DNA of 7,333 nt, from assembly GCA_937858775.1 (NCBI GenBank), contig CALLYX010000294.1:1-7333 (forward strand), given 5' to 3'. This DNA comes from an uncultured bacterium. GTDB lineage: Bacteria > Auribacterota > Tritonobacteria > UBA1439. Of this stretch, positions 5,572-7,333 are shown piece by piece. The translations under genes and the position numbers were made by a program. The first letter of the stretch is position 1. Every line of letters begins with the position of its first letter. A model generated the notes under the pieces. That model saw only the letters and a program-made list of their open reading frames with translations, ran no database searches and had not been told where the DNA came from.

Positions 5572-7065
5572 ATGGAATCCGCATCATCGGAAGAAAACAA
5601 CGGCGCGCGCATGATCACCGCCGCGCCTGCCTTTTACGCCGCACTCGTTGTCGCCGTCATCGCCGCACCCCTCCAGGCGCAGGCCGCGGCGCGGGTGCCT
5701 GCCGAATGGGAGCCGCACGCGGGCACGTGGATGCAGTGGCCCACGTGGGAATCCACCTACAAGAAGAACTTCGCCGATATCATCAAGGTGCTCCAGGCGC
5801 ACGAACCCGTCCATCTCGTAGTCACGGACGGCGCTGCCGAAACCGCCGCGGGGAGTTACCTCTCGGAGCAGGGCGTTCCGCTCGCGAACATCACCTGGCA
5901 CATCGCCCCCTACGACAACGCCTGGATGCGGGACAACGGCCCGGTGTACGTCGCCGACGCCGGCGGATTCATCGTCCAGGACTGGGGATTCGACGCGTGG
6001 GGGGACTCCTCGCTCCAATACACGCACGACGACGCGATTCCTCCCCGCATCGCCGGTTGGCTGGGGATGCGGTGCGTCACATGCCCGCTCGTCAACGAGA
6101 GGGGCACGCTCGAATTCAACGGCGTCGACACGCTCATCACTTCCTGGGCGGTCCTGCACGGCCGGAACCCCTCCGTGGCGCAGTCTACGATGGAACAGAC
6201 GCTCAAACAGGCGTTCGGCGTCACAAGGGTCGTCTGGCTCACGAAGGCCCCCTCCGACGACATGACGGGGGGGCACGTCGACGGGATCGCCCGGTTCATC
6301 AGCGCCGGCACGGTCGCAGTGGCGAAGAGTCTGATCCCGGGCGACCCGGACGCCGGGGTGTATGAGGACGCGGCCGGCGTCATCGCGGCGGCGGGGTTCG
6401 ACGTCGTGCGCCTTCCCATCCCCGGGACCGTCAAGTACAAGGGCGCCTCCATGTCCGCCTCCTACATGAACTGGCTCGTGGCTAACGGCGTTGTGGTGGT
6501 GACGGGTTTCGACGCGCCCGAGTGGGACGAGGCGGCCCGCGCGGCGATCGCCGGCTTCTTTCCGGGGCGCGCGGCGGCCGTCGTCGACACGCGCGAACTC
6601 TGGTACAACGGCGGGGGGGTGCACTGCGTCACGAACGACCAGCCGGCCGGCCCGATCCCCCCGCCGTCCCCGTCCCCCGCCCCGCACGGTTTCAGCATCA
6701 CCCTCTCCCGCACGGTCGCCTCCCCCGGCGAGCGCGTCATGGTCGGCGCCGCCGTCCCGATGTCCGGCTATCCGTTCGACGCGTGGGCGGTCGTCTTCAC
6801 CCCCGACGGAGCGCTATACTCGCTAAGACCCGGGAAGTCCCCCGCCCGGGGGGCGGTCCCAATCGCGAGATCCGTGAACGGTCTGTGGGCCGACACCGAG
6901 GTGACGCTCTTCGACGGCCCGATCCCGGATGGGATGCCGGCCGGCGGGATCACGATCGCCGGCGCTCTCTTCACCCCCGGCTCCATTCCGGCGAGCCTCG
7001 ATGACGCCGAGCGGATCGCCCTGCCCGGCTACTTCGACCGCCGGACGCTGGCGATCGCGCCGTAA
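5572..7065 (+). CDS. Secreted agmatine deiminase / peptidyl-arginine deiminase family enzyme with accessory C-terminal domain
   Basis: The protein has 497 residues from ATG 5572. The family hydrolyses a guanidino group (agmatine to N-carbamoylputrescine, or peptidyl-arginine to citrulline) using a nucleophilic Cys. Visible family signatures are PAEWEPHAGTWMQWPTW, MRDNGP (D121), LEFNGVDTLITSW, GGHVDGIARF (H235, D237), and GGGVHCVTNDQP with the catalytic C352. The usual EGG is E176-R177-G178, a substitution near the active site. An export signal ends near QAQA before the catalytic domain, unlike cytoplasmic AguA, so a PPAD-like or periplasmic role is plausible. A proline-rich linker (about 358-371) leads to a C-terminal domain with PFDAWAVVFTPDG at 401-413, matching that of the preceding gene. 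Alternative starts are 5518, 5548 and 5611; 5572 was chosen because it keeps an Arg before the hydrophobic core, but no start has a strong ribosome site. Confidence 0.85.
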   Translation: MESASSEENNGARMITAAPAFYAALVVAVIAAPLQAQAAARVPAEWEPHAGTWMQWPTWESTYKKNFADIIKVLQAHEPVHLVVTDGAAETAAGSYLSEQGVPLANITWHIAPYDNAWMRDNGPVYVADAGGFIVQDWGFDAWGDSSLQYTHDDAIPPRIAGWLGMRCVTCPLVNERGTLEFNGVDTLITSWAVLHGRNPSVAQSTMEQTLKQAFGVTRVVWLTKAPSDDMTGGHVDGIARFISAGTVAVAKSLIPGDPDAGVYEDAAGVIAAAGFDVVRLPIPGTVKYKGASMSASYMNWLVANGVVVVTGFDAPEWDEAARAAIAGFFPGRAAAVVDTRELWYNGGGVHCVTNDQPAGPIPPPSPSPAPHGFSITLSRTVASPGERVMVGAAVPMSGYPFDAWAVVFTPDGALYSLRPGKSPARGAVPIARSVNGLWADTEVTLFDGPIPDGMPAGGITIAGALFTPGSIPASLDDAERIALPGYFDRRTLAIAP

Positions 7066-7075
7066 CACCGGCCAT

Positions 7076-7099
7076 CCGCCTCCCCGCAGGCGGCGGTTT
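7076..7099 (+). terminator. Weak terminator-like hairpin after the deiminase gene
   Basis: CCGCCT (7076-7081) pairs with AGGCGG (7088-7093) over a six-base loop, followed three bases later by only three T. It is ten bases past the stop codon, the right place for an intrinsic terminator, but the short T-run makes this uncertain. Confidence 0.35.
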
Positions 7100-7281
7100 C
7101 CCGCGTCCCTAAGCTCTCGCCGCCCGGGGGGTACATGGCGCGCGCGCGGCTCGTGGACACCTGGCCGCCCGGAGAATTCCGCGCCGCCGATCTCACGGGG
7201 ACGGTCAGCCGGCATCCCCCGCCGCGCGGCCTGGAGGGAGCCGGGGCGGATGAAGGCGCGCGGGGGGGCGCCGGATCGTGG

Positions 7282-7317
7282 TTTGCCGGTATTCGGATAA
7301 TTTTTGTTGACGGCAAA
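7282..7317. repeat. 7-bp inverted repeat overlapping the right-edge promoter
   Basis: TTTGCCG (7282-7288) and CGGCAAA (7311-7317) are perfect inverted copies 22 bases apart. The right arm overlaps the end of the -35 box. It may be an operator or may be chance. Confidence 0.4.
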
Positions 7318-7333
7318 ATGGGGCCTGCTATAC
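7307..7333 (+). promoter_or_regulatory. Sigma70-type promoter with extended -10, reading out of the window
   Basis: A -35 of TTGACG (7307-7312), a 16-base spacer, and TGCTATAC at the window end (TG at 7326-7327, -10 starting at 7329) give a near-consensus extended -10 promoter. It is preceded by an AT-rich patch (ATAATTTTT) in otherwise very GC-rich DNA. The gene it serves lies to the right. The sixth base of the -10 is outside the window. Confidence 0.6.

Noticed and set aside
5584..6687. Minus-strand ORF of 367 codons opposite the deiminase
   Set aside because: The translation is Arg/Gly/Val/Asp-rich low complexity, typical of antisense frames in GC-rich genes, and the plus strand carries all deiminase motifs.
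7135..7333. Plus-strand frame open from an ATG at 7135 to the window end
   Set aside because: Its translation is Arg/Gly/Pro-rich without motifs, there is no good ribosome site, and a promoter lies inside it, so it is more likely intergenic.
1..7333. tRNA, rRNA, CRISPR arrays and insertion sequences
   Set aside because: I saw no spaced identical repeats, no cloverleaf or rRNA-like segment and no transposase or integrase coding sequence.

Overview
The window looks like chromosomal or metagenomic DNA from a GC-rich, probably Gram-negative environmental bacterium. It encodes several exported multidomain proteins with Thr-Pro or Gly-Pro linkers: an RHS-type protein, a lamin-tail/thrombospondin-type-3 protein, a metallo-beta-lactamase-fold hydrolase and an agmatine/peptidyl-arginine-deiminase-like enzyme. 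This style is typical of PVC-group and candidate-phylum genomes (Omnitrophota or Auribacterota-like), but the taxonomic guess is weak because no marker gene is present.

Left block (1-1393, minus strand). A signal-bearing RHS/YD-type protein begins at 453 and runs off the left edge. Directly upstream of it on the same strand is a lamin-tail-domain protein with a Thr-Pro linker and calcium-binding DxDxDG repeats. Its N-terminus is missing: homology stops at about 1393.

Middle block (1393 to about 3930, plus strand). At that same point a gene for the C-terminal third of a DUF499-family (defence-island) ATPase starts abruptly, without its P-loop half. Two small genes follow: a 153-residue HELVH minimal zincin, and a 248-residue protein resembling the AbiU2-type HEPN family. 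A 38-codon ORF then overlaps the HEPN-like stop by ATGA. Base composition becomes more AT-rich along this block. It reads as the tail of a defence/accessory island whose left end is broken at a junction with the lamin-tail gene.

Spacer (3858-4223). I see no convincing gene here. AT-rich sequence changes to very GC-rich sequence around 3930-3970.

Right block (4224-7333, plus strand). A secreted ComEC-like MBL-fold hydrolase and a secreted deiminase lie 73 bases apart in the same direction and are probably co-transcribed. Their catalytic domains are unrelated, but after a proline-rich linker both end in what appears to be the same roughly 115-125-residue domain, centred on PFDA[YW]AV. I do not recognise this domain. 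A weak terminator-like hairpin follows, and at the right edge there is a good sigma70-type promoter reading out of the window.

The most notable points are the shared unnamed C-terminal domain, the double 5'-truncation junction at about 1393, and the DUF499-zincin-HEPN gene order.
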